Of a DNA stretch of 64,000 nucleotides, positions 41,820-50,197 are shown one piece after another. The position numbers and the translations under genes are program-made. The stretch comes from JBGRQA01 sp041725895. GTDB lineage: Bacteria; Bacteroidota; Bacteroidia; Bacteroidales; Marinifilaceae. The notes under the pieces were generated by a model. It did not search any database, was not told the origin of the DNA, and saw only the letters and a program-made list of their open reading frames with translations. Each line of letters begins with the position of its first letter. Within the stretch, counting starts at the first letter, position 1. The stretch covers positions 186,001-250,000 of the forward strand of contig JBGRQA010000004.1 in assembly GCA_041725895.1 (NCBI GenBank). The letters are read 5' to 3'.

Positions 41820-42773
41820 ATGAAATGGAAAAAACTGGGAAGGATTTTTGATCCTACATCGCATGAGCTCCCCAATTCCTGTCTGGAATTTGCACAATCT
41901 CCCCAAACTTTGGTTTGTGATAACTATGTAAGGATCTATTTTTCGACAAGACAAAAGGATAAGAATGGAAAGTTTTTAAGTCACATTGCCTTTGTGGATT
42001 TTGACAAAAATTTTAAGACCATTCGGAATATCTCCTCCCTAACAGTAATTGAACTTGGCAAGTTGGGGTGCTACGACGAACATGGAATTTTCCCCTTAAA
42101 TGTGGTAAGGAATCAGCAAAAAATACTGGGCTACATTGGCGGATGGAGCCGAAGAGTATCGGTTTCTGTAGAAACTTCCATTGGCGTAGCAGAAAGCAAG
42201 GACAATGGGCTAACATTCCAACGAATCGGAGACGGGCCAGTTTTAACCTCATCGCTAAATGAACCATGCCTGGTGGGCGATCCATTTGTAACGGTTTTCG
42301 ACAACATCTATCACATGTGGTATATCTACGGCACTCAATGGGTACAACCCGCCGGTACGGATGCCCCACAGAGAGTATACAAGATCGGCTACGCAACCTC
42401 CAATGATGGCATCTCCTGGAAAAAGCAAGACAAACAACTAATCAGTGATAAACTCAATCCAAATGAGTGTCAAGCCCTTCCCAGCGTGATCAAACACGAC
42501 AACAAATACCACATGGTATTTTGCTATCGCGAAGCGACTGATTTCAGAGAAAACAGCAAAAGAGCCTACCGGATAGGCTATGCTCATTCAGAGGATCTGG
42601 TCAATTGGATTAGAGAGGACGAGAATATTGGAATTGATGTTTCAAAAGAAGGATGGGACTCTGAAATGATGTGTTATCCTCATATTTTTCATTGCAACGG
42701 AAACGTATACATGCTATACAATGGAAATAAGTTTGGAAGATATGGATTCGGTTTGGCAATTTTAGAAAATTAA
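41820..42773 (+). CDS. Five-bladed beta-propeller glycosidase-like protein, copy 2
   Basis: A 317-residue paralogue of the gene just upstream, with the same start (MKWKKLGRIFDP) and blade motifs (YIGGWSRRVSVSVE, IGVAESKDNGLTF, DNIYHMWYIYGTQW, KIGYATSNDGISW, DNKYHMVFCYREATDF, RIGYAHSEDLVNW, GWDSEMMCYPHIF). Several positions near the predicted cleft differ between the two, which suggests two substrates or a heteromeric pair. It is part of the same operon, followed 8 bp later by a GNAT acetyltransferase. Confidence 0.78.
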   Translation: MKWKKLGRIFDPTSHELPNSCLEFAQSPQTLVCDNYVRIYFSTRQKDKNGKFLSHIAFVDFDKNFKTIRNISSLTVIELGKLGCYDEHGIFPLNVVRNQQKILGYIGGWSRRVSVSVETSIGVAESKDNGLTFQRIGDGPVLTSSLNEPCLVGDPFVTVFDNIYHMWYIYGTQWVQPAGTDAPQRVYKIGYATSNDGISWKKQDKQLISDKLNPNECQALPSVIKHDNKYHMVFCYREATDFRENSKRAYRIGYAHSEDLVNWIREDENIGIDVSKEGWDSEMMCYPHIFHCNGNVYMLYNGNKFGRYGFGLAILEN

Positions 42774-42781
42774 CAAGAGTG

Positions 42782-43234
42782 ATGGTAATTCAATACAGAG
42801 AAAAAACGGCAAATGTTCAGGAAATCTATGAGCACCTGATGGAGTGCAAAAATAGTTTCAATCCCCCCCTGGATCAAACAGTAAATATTGGAGATTATTC
42901 AAAAAAAATATTTGACAAATCGGTTACCTTCGAAGCCTGGTTCGATCAAAAGCTAATCGGCTGTGTAGCCGCCTATTTTAATGATCTGGAAAAATTTTCG
43001 GGATTTATTACTAATGTTAGTGTTTCCGGAGACTTTACGGGAAAAGGAATCGGATCTCAGTTACTTCACAATTGTATTGAATATGCCCAAAAAAATCGAT
43101 TCAAGGAAATTGTACTCGAAGTATCCCCTAAAAGCAGAGGAGCCATTCAATTGTATCGCAGTTTTAATTTTCAGGAAAACGGGAGCAAAAATAATCTTCT
43201 GGTAATGAAGCATATTCTAAACCATTCAATTTGA
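42782..43234 (+). CDS. GNAT-family N-acetyltransferase
   Basis: A 150-residue protein from ATG 42782; a GTG one codon earlier is possible. The acetyl-CoA-binding motif A is VSVSGDFTGKGIGSQLLHNC, and the C-terminal part (LEVSPKSRGAIQLYRSFNFQENG) is typical of GNAT motif B. Association with the two glycosidase-like genes suggests acetylation of an amino-sugar, but this is inference. The operon shows no terminator that I can see. Confidence 0.82.
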   Translation: MVIQYREKTANVQEIYEHLMECKNSFNPPLDQTVNIGDYSKKIFDKSVTFEAWFDQKLIGCVAAYFNDLEKFSGFITNVSVSGDFTGKGIGSQLLHNCIEYAQKNRFKEIVLEVSPKSRGAIQLYRSFNFQENGSKNNLLVMKHILNHSI

Positions 43235-43507
43235 AAAACAAGTCAACAAAATAGCCTCCTATAAACAAAGAGGTTACACATCATTCCTGTCTTTCTGTTT
43301 TAAAAATAATTCTCCCAAGCAATATTTTCTCTATCTAACAGTTATTATATCTTGTTCATCAAACTGCCTCCCATCCAATCATGGGGAATCTGAACTATTT
43401 TTCACAATTTCAATTTTATCGACCAACGTGGAATTTTCGTCGATCAAATGTTTAAGATTGGTACTAATTTTGGCCCATCAAGATTATATCGTTAAAACAA
43501 CATGTAA

Positions 43508-44632
43508 ATGAAGTATTTCAAGTCTCTGCTTCCAAAGCCATTGCGTAATATTTTTGTTATGATTTTGATTTGGCTACTGGCTGCCTTTCTGTTTGCTCAT
43601 TTTCAACTAATGGACCTGGAAGATTTACAAGATCCGCTTTCACGGTTGATTTCTGATCCTTTTAGTCGAAAGATTAAGGGGTTAAATATTTTTCTAACTG
43701 GTATTCTTTTCGGAACTATTTTCGGATTACTGGACAATTACTCCCAATCCAAGTACGACCGGCTAAAGAAAAAATCCTATGGACAAATCATTCTCTTCTA
43801 CAGTATCCTGCATGTAATCTTGATTTTTATCAGCATTATTTTAGTATTCATCTTCTCTCAATACCTTATGCATGGTCACATAACTTCCGAGGGAGAAAAA
43901 ATATTCCGTGAGTTTTTTCATAGCAAAAACACTATCAGCATCCTGGTATACACATACATCATTTCTTCCCTGATTGTCTTTATCAAACAGGTGAATAAAA
44001 AATTTGGTCCCGGGATTCTGAAAAACATGATTCTGGGAAAATACCGACAGCCCAAGGAAGAGAATTGCATTTTCATGTTCATGGACCTGAAATCGTCCAC
44101 CACTTATGCTGAAAAACTTGGGCATCACAAATACAGTCAGTTGATTCAGGATTGCTTTTCAGATCTTACAGATGCAGTGAATCGATTTGAAGCCAAAATC
44201 TACCAATATGTGGGCGATGAAGTTGTTCTCTGTTGGGAATACGACAAAGGAATTCAAAATGCAAATTGCGTAAAGCTCTACTACGATTTCAAGAGAATCC
44301 TTCAAAAACGTTCGGCTCATTACCAGGAACAGTATGGATTGGTTCCTCAATTTAAAGCTGGAATCAACGGAGGACTAATCATGATTGCAGAAGTGGGTAT
44401 AATCAAGAGAAGTATTGCCTACCATGGGGATGTAATCAATACCGCCTCCCGAATTCAGGGACAATGCAATGATTTCAACCAGGAAATGCTCCTTTCAGAA
44501 ACCATTGCCGAAGCCATCGCATCAACCGATACCATAAAATGCAATCCCATTGGTGGAGTTTTGCTAAAGGGGAAAAGCAAAAAAGTTAACATTTACAGTA
44601 TTAACGAAGATTCAATCCCTGGAAATAATTAA
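43508..44632 (+). CDS. Membrane-bound class III adenylate/guanylate cyclase
   Basis: A 374-residue protein. Four transmembrane helices lie in residues 10-165, followed by a class III cyclase domain (about 192-365): CIFMFMDLKSSTTYAEKLG (first metal Asp), KIYQYVGDEVVLCWEYD (second Asp), FKAGINGGLIMIAEVG, and YHGDVINTASRIQGQCN, where the Asn-Thr-Ala-Ser-Arg segment holds the catalytic Asn and Arg. Which purine it uses cannot be read directly. Its four-helix anchor without PAS or HAMP domains is unusual. A TAATTTTG box lies at 43465-43472. The outer-membrane protein gene follows 29 bp later. Confidence 0.85.
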   Translation: MKYFKSLLPKPLRNIFVMILIWLLAAFLFAHFQLMDLEDLQDPLSRLISDPFSRKIKGLNIFLTGILFGTIFGLLDNYSQSKYDRLKKKSYGQIILFYSILHVILIFISIILVFIFSQYLMHGHITSEGEKIFREFFHSKNTISILVYTYIISSLIVFIKQVNKKFGPGILKNMILGKYRQPKEENCIFMFMDLKSSTTYAEKLGHHKYSQLIQDCFSDLTDAVNRFEAKIYQYVGDEVVLCWEYDKGIQNANCVKLYYDFKRILQKRSAHYQEQYGLVPQFKAGINGGLIMIAEVGIIKRSIAYHGDVINTASRIQGQCNDFNQEMLLSETIAEAIASTDTIKCNPIGGVLLKGKSKKVNIYSINEDSIPGNN

Positions 44633-44661
44633 ATTAAAATAGTTAAACACAACAATATACT

Positions 44662-45573
44662 ATGAATAGAAACATCATTATTAGCGGTAGTATACTACTT
44701 TTTGTTCTACTACTTTCGCATAAAACCTCCTATGCACAATTCAACCGTGAACTTCTCGGTTTTGATTATTCTTACATTGGCCCGGGAGATGCAGAAGACC
44801 GGGCAGGGATTTCTTTCAACAAATGGGAAGCACGGATCGCCTTACCTCAACGCTTAAAAAAACCGGGAGCTGTCATCTTCCACAAATTAACCTATGCAAA
44901 CATTCATGTTGGGTACGACTCCCAAATGGATATTCCTGATGCTCTCAAAGATTTTACTACAGTGGGCTACTCTTTGGGATTAAGTACTCCCTTAAAAAAC
45001 GATTGGAGATTAACTGTTATCCTAAGCCCTAACATCTCCTCCAACTTTGAATCTTCTACCAAATTCAAAGATATTCGCTTGTTCGGAATGTCCATCTTTA
45101 CCAAACCAATCAATAAAAGCAAAAACCTGATTCTTAGCCTGGGTGCCATGTACTCCTCTACTCTTGGGGTACCCGCTCCCCTTCCTTTTGCCAGTCTGAT
45201 GTGGAACCCCAATCCCCAATGGTCTATCAGCTTCGGTTTCCCAAGAATGGAAACCTCCTACAAAGCCAGCGACAAAACAACCCTGGGCACCAACCTGGTA
45301 ATGATGGGGGAAAACTTCACCCTATCAAAAGATTTAAAAGTAACAACCATGGATAATGAAACGTTTCAAACCCCAATCGATAATATTAAACTTAGCAATA
45401 TGGCATGGGGCCTGTTTTGGAGACAAAAGATAACAAAGCGATGGTCATTTAATCTCAACTCCGGCTATACTTTCAGCCGAATTTACGAATTTGCTGATGG
45501 TACAGATAAAATTATAGATTTCAACCTTGACAACAACTTATACATCAAGGCAGGTGTATCCTTTGGATTTTAA
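44662..45573 (+). CDS. Outer-membrane beta-barrel-like protein (DUF6268 type), cyclase partner
   Basis: A 303-residue exported protein (signal peptide ending SYAQF). The rest is amphipathic strand-forming repeats that end in a C-terminal Phe (AGVSFGF), as in outer-membrane barrels. The layout is like the DUF6268 family, whose role is unknown. Being 29 bp downstream of the cyclase gene, it is probably co-transcribed. Whether the two cooperate is not known. Confidence 0.72.
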   Translation: MNRNIIISGSILLFVLLLSHKTSYAQFNRELLGFDYSYIGPGDAEDRAGISFNKWEARIALPQRLKKPGAVIFHKLTYANIHVGYDSQMDIPDALKDFTTVGYSLGLSTPLKNDWRLTVILSPNISSNFESSTKFKDIRLFGMSIFTKPINKSKNLILSLGAMYSSTLGVPAPLPFASLMWNPNPQWSISFGFPRMETSYKASDKTTLGTNLVMMGENFTLSKDLKVTTMDNETFQTPIDNIKLSNMAWGLFWRQKITKRWSFNLNSGYTFSRIYEFADGTDKIIDFNLDNNLYIKAGVSFGF

Positions 45574-45593
45574 CGACACAAACACATAAAGAG

Positions 45594-45615
45594 AAAGCCG
45601 GAATAATCCGGCTTT
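45594..45615. terminator. Bidirectional terminator between barrel gene and sodB
   Basis: AAAGCCGGA (45594-45602) pairs with TCCGGCTTT (45607-45615) around an ATAA loop, between two convergent genes. Confidence 0.85.
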
Positions 45616-45618
45616 TAT

Positions 45619-46200
45619 CTATTTATTGAAACGTTCCTCTATGACATCCCAATTCACCAACTTCCAAAAATTCTCTATGTATTTGGGCCGAGCATTTTGA
45701 GCATCCAAATAGTATGCATGCTCCCAAACATCTATAGTCAAAACAGGAGTTAGTCCGTTCCGCATAGGATTTCCAGCATTCCCCTCCTTCACAATACTAA
45801 GCTTCCCTTCCTTATCCTTCACCAACCAGGCCCAACCGGAACCAAAAAGAGTTGCTGCAGCCTGGCCAAAAGCTTCCTTAAATTTCTCGAAGGAACCAAA
45901 ATGGCAATCAATCGCATTGGCAAGTTCCCCTTTGGGACTACCTCCTCCCTTAGGCGATAAGGCCATAAAATAAAAAGTATGGTTGAACACTTGAGCGCCA
46001 TTATTGAAAATTCCGCCGTCGGCATACTTCACTATACTTTCAAGATCGGCATTTTCGAATGGAGTTCCTACAATTTGCTTGTTTACATTATTTACATAAG
46101 CCTGATGGTGCTTGCCATAATGAAATTCTAGCGTACGCTTGCTGATATGAGGCTCTAAGGCATCCAGCTCGTAAGGTAATTTAGGTAATTCAAAAGCCAT
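45619..46200 (-). CDS. sodB: Superoxide dismutase, iron-type
   Basis: A 193-residue SOD from ATG 46200 (MAFELPKLPY). Metal-binding residues are present in KHHQAYVNNVN, FNHTFYF, DVWEHAYYLDAQ. The region NNGAQVFNHTFYF has the glutamine typical of Fe-SOD, and the paired position reads EGNAGNP (Ala-Gly) rather than the NQDNPL of Mn-SOD. Together this points to an iron or cambialistic enzyme. It removes superoxide made by oxygen leak into the anaerobic metabolism. The Mn-type paralogue is encoded just upstream. Confidence 0.9.
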   Translation of the reverse strand: MAFELPKLPYELDALEPHISKRTLEFHYGKHHQAYVNNVNKQIVGTPFENADLESIVKYADGGIFNNGAQVFNHTFYFMALSPKGGGSPKGELANAIDCHFGSFEKFKEAFGQAAATLFGSGWAWLVKDKEGKLSIVKEGNAGNPMRNGLTPVLTIDVWEHAYYLDAQNARPKYIENFWKLVNWDVIEERFNK

Positions 46201-46303
46201 AATATTGTTTTTTGATTGATGAAATAACATTACTATACAAGTTCCTCAATATTATGGAAAATATCAATACCTTTAAGTTCTTTAAAATAAATACAAATAA
46301 AAA

Positions 46304-46331
46304 AAGACCGATTCCCGAAGGAATCAGTCTT
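46304..46331 (-). terminator. Terminator after the Mn-type SOD gene
   Basis: AAGAC-C-GATTCC (46304-46315) pairs with GGAATC-A-GTCTT (46320-46331) with one mismatch, and is preceded by an A-run on the plus strand that is a U-tract on the minus-strand transcript. It separates the two SOD genes into two units. Confidence 0.7.
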
Positions 46332-46358
46332 CCCAAATCAAAAAAACAATAAACAAAA

Positions 46359-46961
46359 CTAATCCTGAAAACGTTTAAACACTTCTTCCCAATGGATTAC
46401 ATTCCAGAATTCCGAAATATAATCTGGTCTTCGATTCTGAAATTTTAGATAATAGGCATGTTCCCAAACATCCAATCCCAGAATAGGGTTTCCTTTCACG
46501 TCTGCGATATCCATTAATGGATTATCCTGATTGGGAGTAGATGTTACCACAAGTTTTCCATCTTTCTGTTTCACCAACCAAGCCCAACCGGAACCAAATC
46601 GGGTAGCTGCCGCCTTGGAAAACTCATCCTTAAAATTTTCGAACGAACCAAAATCACTCTCAATGGCCTGGAGCAATTCTCCTTGAGGTTTTCCTCCCCC
46701 GTTTGGCGACATGATTTTCCAAAAAAGATCGTGATTGTAAAATCCCCCGCCATTGTTTCGAACAGCCATAGAATGTTGAGAGATACTGGTCAAAATATCT
46801 TCTATACCATTGCCATCCAATGATGTATTTGCAATAGCATTATTTAAATTATTTGTGTACCCTACATGATGCCTAGAATGATGTATTTCCATTGTCCTGG
46901 CATCAATATGGGGTTCTAAAGCATCGTATGCATAGGGTAATTGAGGTAATTCAAAAGCCAT
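46359..46961 (-). CDS. sodA: Superoxide dismutase, manganese-type
   Basis: A 200-residue SOD. It has NNGGGFYNHDLFW (Gly at the position where Fe-SOD has Gln) and STPNQDNPLMD, where the Gln is the second-shell ligand of Mn-SOD, plus DVWEHAYYLKFQNRRPDYISEFWNV, close to the E. coli SodA pattern. So this window has one Fe-type and one Mn-type SOD side by side, separated by a terminator. Such pairs let the cell change the metal in its SOD with iron or oxygen supply. Confidence 0.9.
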   Translation of the reverse strand: MAFELPQLPYAYDALEPHIDARTMEIHHSRHHVGYTNNLNNAIANTSLDGNGIEDILTSISQHSMAVRNNGGGFYNHDLFWKIMSPNGGGKPQGELLQAIESDFGSFENFKDEFSKAAATRFGSGWAWLVKQKDGKLVVTSTPNQDNPLMDIADVKGNPILGLDVWEHAYYLKFQNRRPDYISEFWNVIHWEEVFKRFQD

Positions 46962-47179
46962 AGTAGAGTCGTATTTTACGGTTAAACTTAACTTTTAAAA
47001 TTGATTGATACGGCAAATTTAATTTTTATTTGGATTACATCCAAATAATCAAGCCCTCTTTTAATACTTTTTTGTCTTTTATTTTTAGCTTCCTCAAAAT
47101 TAATTACCTTCGCCATGCAAATAAAAGAAAAACAGGACCTGGTTATTATCTCTGAATAATCAATCAAAAAAGTGAAGCA

Positions 47180-48493
47180 TTGAATAAGAAGATCTTAAAT
47201 ATCGCCATTCCCAACATCATAAGTAATGTAACAATCCCCCTTCTGGGCCTGGTGGACCTGGCATTAATGGGCCATCTTGGGAAAGAAGATTTTATTGGTG
47301 CTATTGCCCTGGGAGGCATGATTTTTAATTTTTTGTACTGGGGGTTTGCATTTCTACGAATGGGTACCAGCGGATTTGCAGCTCAAGCATACGGGGCCAG
47401 AGATCTTAAGGAGAGTACACTTACCCTTTCCAGAGCACTTCTGGTTGCTTTAGGGGGGAGCCTACTCCTAATCCTTCTGCAAAAGCCTATTGAACTACTA
47501 AGCTTTTACCTAATCCAGGGAGATCAGGAAGTGGAAAATCTGGCACGGGGGTACTACTACGTTCGTATTTGGGCGGCACCTGCTACCATTAGCTTGTATG
47601 CCCTTACCGGTTGGTATATCGGAATGCAGAATGCGCGTATTCCGATGGTAGTTGCCATTACCAGTAACATACTAAATATTCTGCTCTCCACCCTGTTTGT
47701 TTATGGTTTTCACATGGAGGCCAAAGGTGTAGCATTGGGAACTGTTTTGGCCCAATACGGGGCTTTGCTCCTGGCTCTTTATTTCCTACGGGCACATTAC
47801 TGGAAGCTAATTCGCCATTGGTCGACCAAAGGAATGCTCCAAATTACAGCATTAAAGAAATTCTTTCAGGTCAACCGGGACATCTTTATTCGAACCCTTT
47901 GCCTGATTTTTGTTTTCACTTTTTTCACTTCCGAATCGGCCAACACCAACAAAACCATTCTGGCTGTAAATTCCTTGCTCCTGCAATTCTTAATGCTATT
48001 CTCCTACCTAATGGATGGTTTTGCCTACGCAGCTGAAGCCTTGGTAGGAAAATATGTGGGATCCCAAAACAGGGAAGATTTAAAACGGTTGATCCAACAT
48101 TTATTCAAATGGGGGATTGGAATCAGTGCTTGCTTTACACTTCTCTACGGAACAAGTGGGAATGAAATTCTTTCCTTACTAACCAGCAACAGTAAAGTTT
48201 TAAATGCAGCTACTCCATTTATGATCTGGGTTATACTACTCCCATTTCTCAGTTTTGCCTCCTTCCTGTACGATGGAATATACATTGGAGCAACTTCATC
48301 GGTATACATGCGAAAAACCATGATGATTTCCACACTACTTATTTTCATCCCTGTATATTTCACACTGGGAAAAATATGGTCAAATCATGGATTGTGGATA
48401 GCAATGCTTGGATTCATGCTAAGTCGGGGCGTTTTTCAGGCTATCTACTATAAAAAGGCCGTTCTCAATTTAATTCCCCAAAAATCGAATTAG
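47180..48493 (+). CDS. MATE-family efflux transporter (DinF type)
   Basis: A 437-residue, 12-helix Na+/H+-coupled exporter. The opening NIISNVTIPLLGLVDLALMG and FAFLRMGTSGFAAQAYGARD are family features. The start is TTG 47180: no ATG lies in frame before the upstream stop codon at 47153, and the protein begins at the usual point. A TACCTTCG box at 47105-47112 may be the -7 element. Its Na+ or H+ coupling and substrate are not identified; DinF branch members export cationic drugs or siderophore-like molecules. Confidence 0.88.
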   Translation: MNKKILNIAIPNIISNVTIPLLGLVDLALMGHLGKEDFIGAIALGGMIFNFLYWGFAFLRMGTSGFAAQAYGARDLKESTLTLSRALLVALGGSLLLILLQKPIELLSFYLIQGDQEVENLARGYYYVRIWAAPATISLYALTGWYIGMQNARIPMVVAITSNILNILLSTLFVYGFHMEAKGVALGTVLAQYGALLLALYFLRAHYWKLIRHWSTKGMLQITALKKFFQVNRDIFIRTLCLIFVFTFFTSESANTNKTILAVNSLLLQFLMLFSYLMDGFAYAAEALVGKYVGSQNREDLKRLIQHLFKWGIGISACFTLLYGTSGNEILSLLTSNSKVLNAATPFMIWVILLPFLSFASFLYDGIYIGATSSVYMRKTMMISTLLIFIPVYFTLGKIWSNHGLWIAMLGFMLSRGVFQAIYYKKAVLNLIPQKSN

Positions 48494-48535
48494 AAACACG
48501 AAAGCATTTTATTGGAACAAATGCTTCCTTAAAAA

Positions 48536-49231
48536 TCAGCTCTCGTCTTCAGCATTCCACTCCTCGAGAATTTGCCTTAACCTATCACACAAATCATTAC
48601 TAAAACAAGAATCTATACTCGCTGGTTTTATTAGTTCTTTGGGATTATTGGTCACTACACGGACCTGAAAACAGGGTAATTTTTCGTTCATACAACAATA
48701 AAAACTTGCAGCCCCGTCCATACTAACCACATCAGCCAGGTACTTATGAAACATTCGTTCCAGGCCCAATACTTCTCCAGAAATTGAATTAAGCGTGATC
48801 CCCGTCACCTTGGGTAATTCATTTACAGTAGGCGAAAAAGATTCATTATTTTCCAAAATCCCCCGGTGAAAAGGAAATTCATCCTGTCGAATCACTCTCA
48901 GATCAAACAAAGTCTGAAAGCCATCATCGCCCCAGTACCCCAAATCTCCATACTGATCATCAATAACATGAACTAAACTGCCTGACTCCAATTTTTCAGG
49001 CAAAGCATAGCAAAGACCTGTCCCAAGAACCCTGTCATAGGATTTTGTCATTAAAGCACGTGTCAGGTGATAGGAAGCAATTCCAGAGCCTATTCCGGAA
49101 ATCAAAACATCAATTTCCTGATTATGAAACCGAAAACGCGCATAATTGTTCCCCAGGTTTTCAACCAATTCCATTTCTCCCACAAGGGCTTGAATTTCAT
49201 AAAATGAGGATGCTGTCAACAAAATCTCCAT
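48536..49231 (-). CDS. mqnB: Futalosine hydrolase (MqnB-type)
   Basis: A 231-residue nucleosidase-fold protein from ATG 49231 (MEILLTASS). Motifs match the futalosine hydrolase family: VLISGIGSGIASYHLTRAL, VLGTGLCYALP, HVIDDQYGDLGYWGDDGFQTLFDL, LPKVTGITLNSISGE, and ADVVSMDGAASFYCCMNE with the catalytic acid. It cleaves futalosine in the alternative menaquinone pathway and thereby supplies the quinone used by NQR. It is monocistronic and convergent with the MATE gene. Confidence 0.82.
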   Translation of the reverse strand: MEILLTASSFYEIQALVGEMELVENLGNNYARFRFHNQEIDVLISGIGSGIASYHLTRALMTKSYDRVLGTGLCYALPEKLESGSLVHVIDDQYGDLGYWGDDGFQTLFDLRVIRQDEFPFHRGILENNESFSPTVNELPKVTGITLNSISGEVLGLERMFHKYLADVVSMDGAASFYCCMNEKLPCFQVRVVTNNPKELIKPASIDSCFSNDLCDRLRQILEEWNAEDES

Positions 49232-49337
49232 AAACGCAGGCACTTAGCAAAAACAATATCGTAGAAAAATTGTTTATTAGATAAAAAATATATTTACTTT
49301 GCAGTATTAATATTAGATCGCAAAAATACACAGTATA

Positions 49338-49964
49338 ATGGAATTTTCAATTAACGGAAAAGATAGTAAAGGATTCGTGAAGATCGAAAAGTACCATAAA
49401 GATACCACAGAAGAGTTAATGTATCATTACGGCAAGGTATTGGAACTTTTAGGTGAAGATGCAACACGGGAAGGTTTGGAAAAAACCCCACTTAGAGTGG
49501 CCAAAGCTATGCAGTTCCTAACCCAGGGATATCATATGGAACCGGAGGAAATCCTTCGATCTGCAATGTTCAAAGAGGATTACAAGCAAATGGTAATTGT
49601 TAAGGATATTGAACTCTATTCTTTGTGTGAGCACCATATGCTTCCCTTTGTAGGAAGGGCCCATGTTGCTTATATCCCCAATGGAACTATTACCGGGTTA
49701 AGCAAAATAGCCAGAGTTGTGGAAGCTTTTGCTCGCAGACTGCAGGTACAGGAACGCCTAACCACTCAAATTAAAGACTGCATTCAAAACACGTTGAATC
49801 CACTTGGTGTGGCTGTAGTTATTGAAGCACAGCACATGTGTATGGCAATGCGTGGTGTACAAAAACAAAATTCAATCACCACAACTTCCGATTTCACCGG
49901 AGCCTTTGAAAAGGTTGCCACACGAGAAGAATTCATTCGTTTGATCTCCACTAAAACCATTTAA
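49338..49964 (+). CDS. folE: FolE, GTP cyclohydrolase I
   Basis: A 208-residue enzyme. The zinc ligands lie in LYSLCEHHMLPFVGRAHVAY (Cys and His), and further signatures are GLSKIARVVEAFARRLQVQERLT and HMCMAMRGVQKQNSITTT. It opens the GTP ring to make dihydroneopterin triphosphate for folate or queuosine-type products. It is divergent from mqnB. A TTACTTTG box lies at 49294-49301 with TTG 21 bp upstream. Confidence 0.96.
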   Translation: MEFSINGKDSKGFVKIEKYHKDTTEELMYHYGKVLELLGEDATREGLEKTPLRVAKAMQFLTQGYHMEPEEILRSAMFKEDYKQMVIVKDIELYSLCEHHMLPFVGRAHVAYIPNGTITGLSKIARVVEAFARRLQVQERLTTQIKDCIQNTLNPLGVAVVIEAQHMCMAMRGVQKQNSITTTSDFTGAFEKVATREEFIRLISTKTI

Positions 49965-49988
49965 GCTCTTAACAATAGAGCCCCTATC

Positions 49989-50012
49989 AAGCCTCCTCTC
50001 CCAGGGAGGCTT
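49989..50012 (+). terminator. folE terminator
   Basis: AAGCCTCC (49989-49996) pairs with GGAGGCTT (50005-50012), followed by TTTTTCTTTT. It lies 25 bp after the stop codon. Confidence 0.85.
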
Positions 50013-50023
50013 TTTCTTTTCAG

Positions 50024-50055
50024 TTTGATTATTAAAAGAGTAAATGCTATTTTTG
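50024..50055 (+). promoter_or_regulatory. Consensus Bacteroidota promoter for fabD
   Basis: TTTG (50024-50027) and TATTTTTG (50048-50055) are separated by 20 bp. The start of transcription should lie near 50061, about 137 bp before the fabD ATG. Confidence 0.65.
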
Positions 50056-50197
50056 TCGGCTGATGCTAAAAAGTTATATACTGAAAACTCAACTTCACTA
50101 AAACACTCAATGGGTTTATTAATCAAAAGTTGAATGAATTTGGTTCATAAATTCATGGGAGAGTTGGATGTGATAATTGAAATTAAAAATAAAACAC

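Noticed and set aside
46984..47179. A 14-codon frame (47115-47159) upstream of the MATE gene as a leader peptide
   Set aside because: It begins at or within a few bases of the predicted transcription start, leaving no room for a leader, and has no unusual codons.
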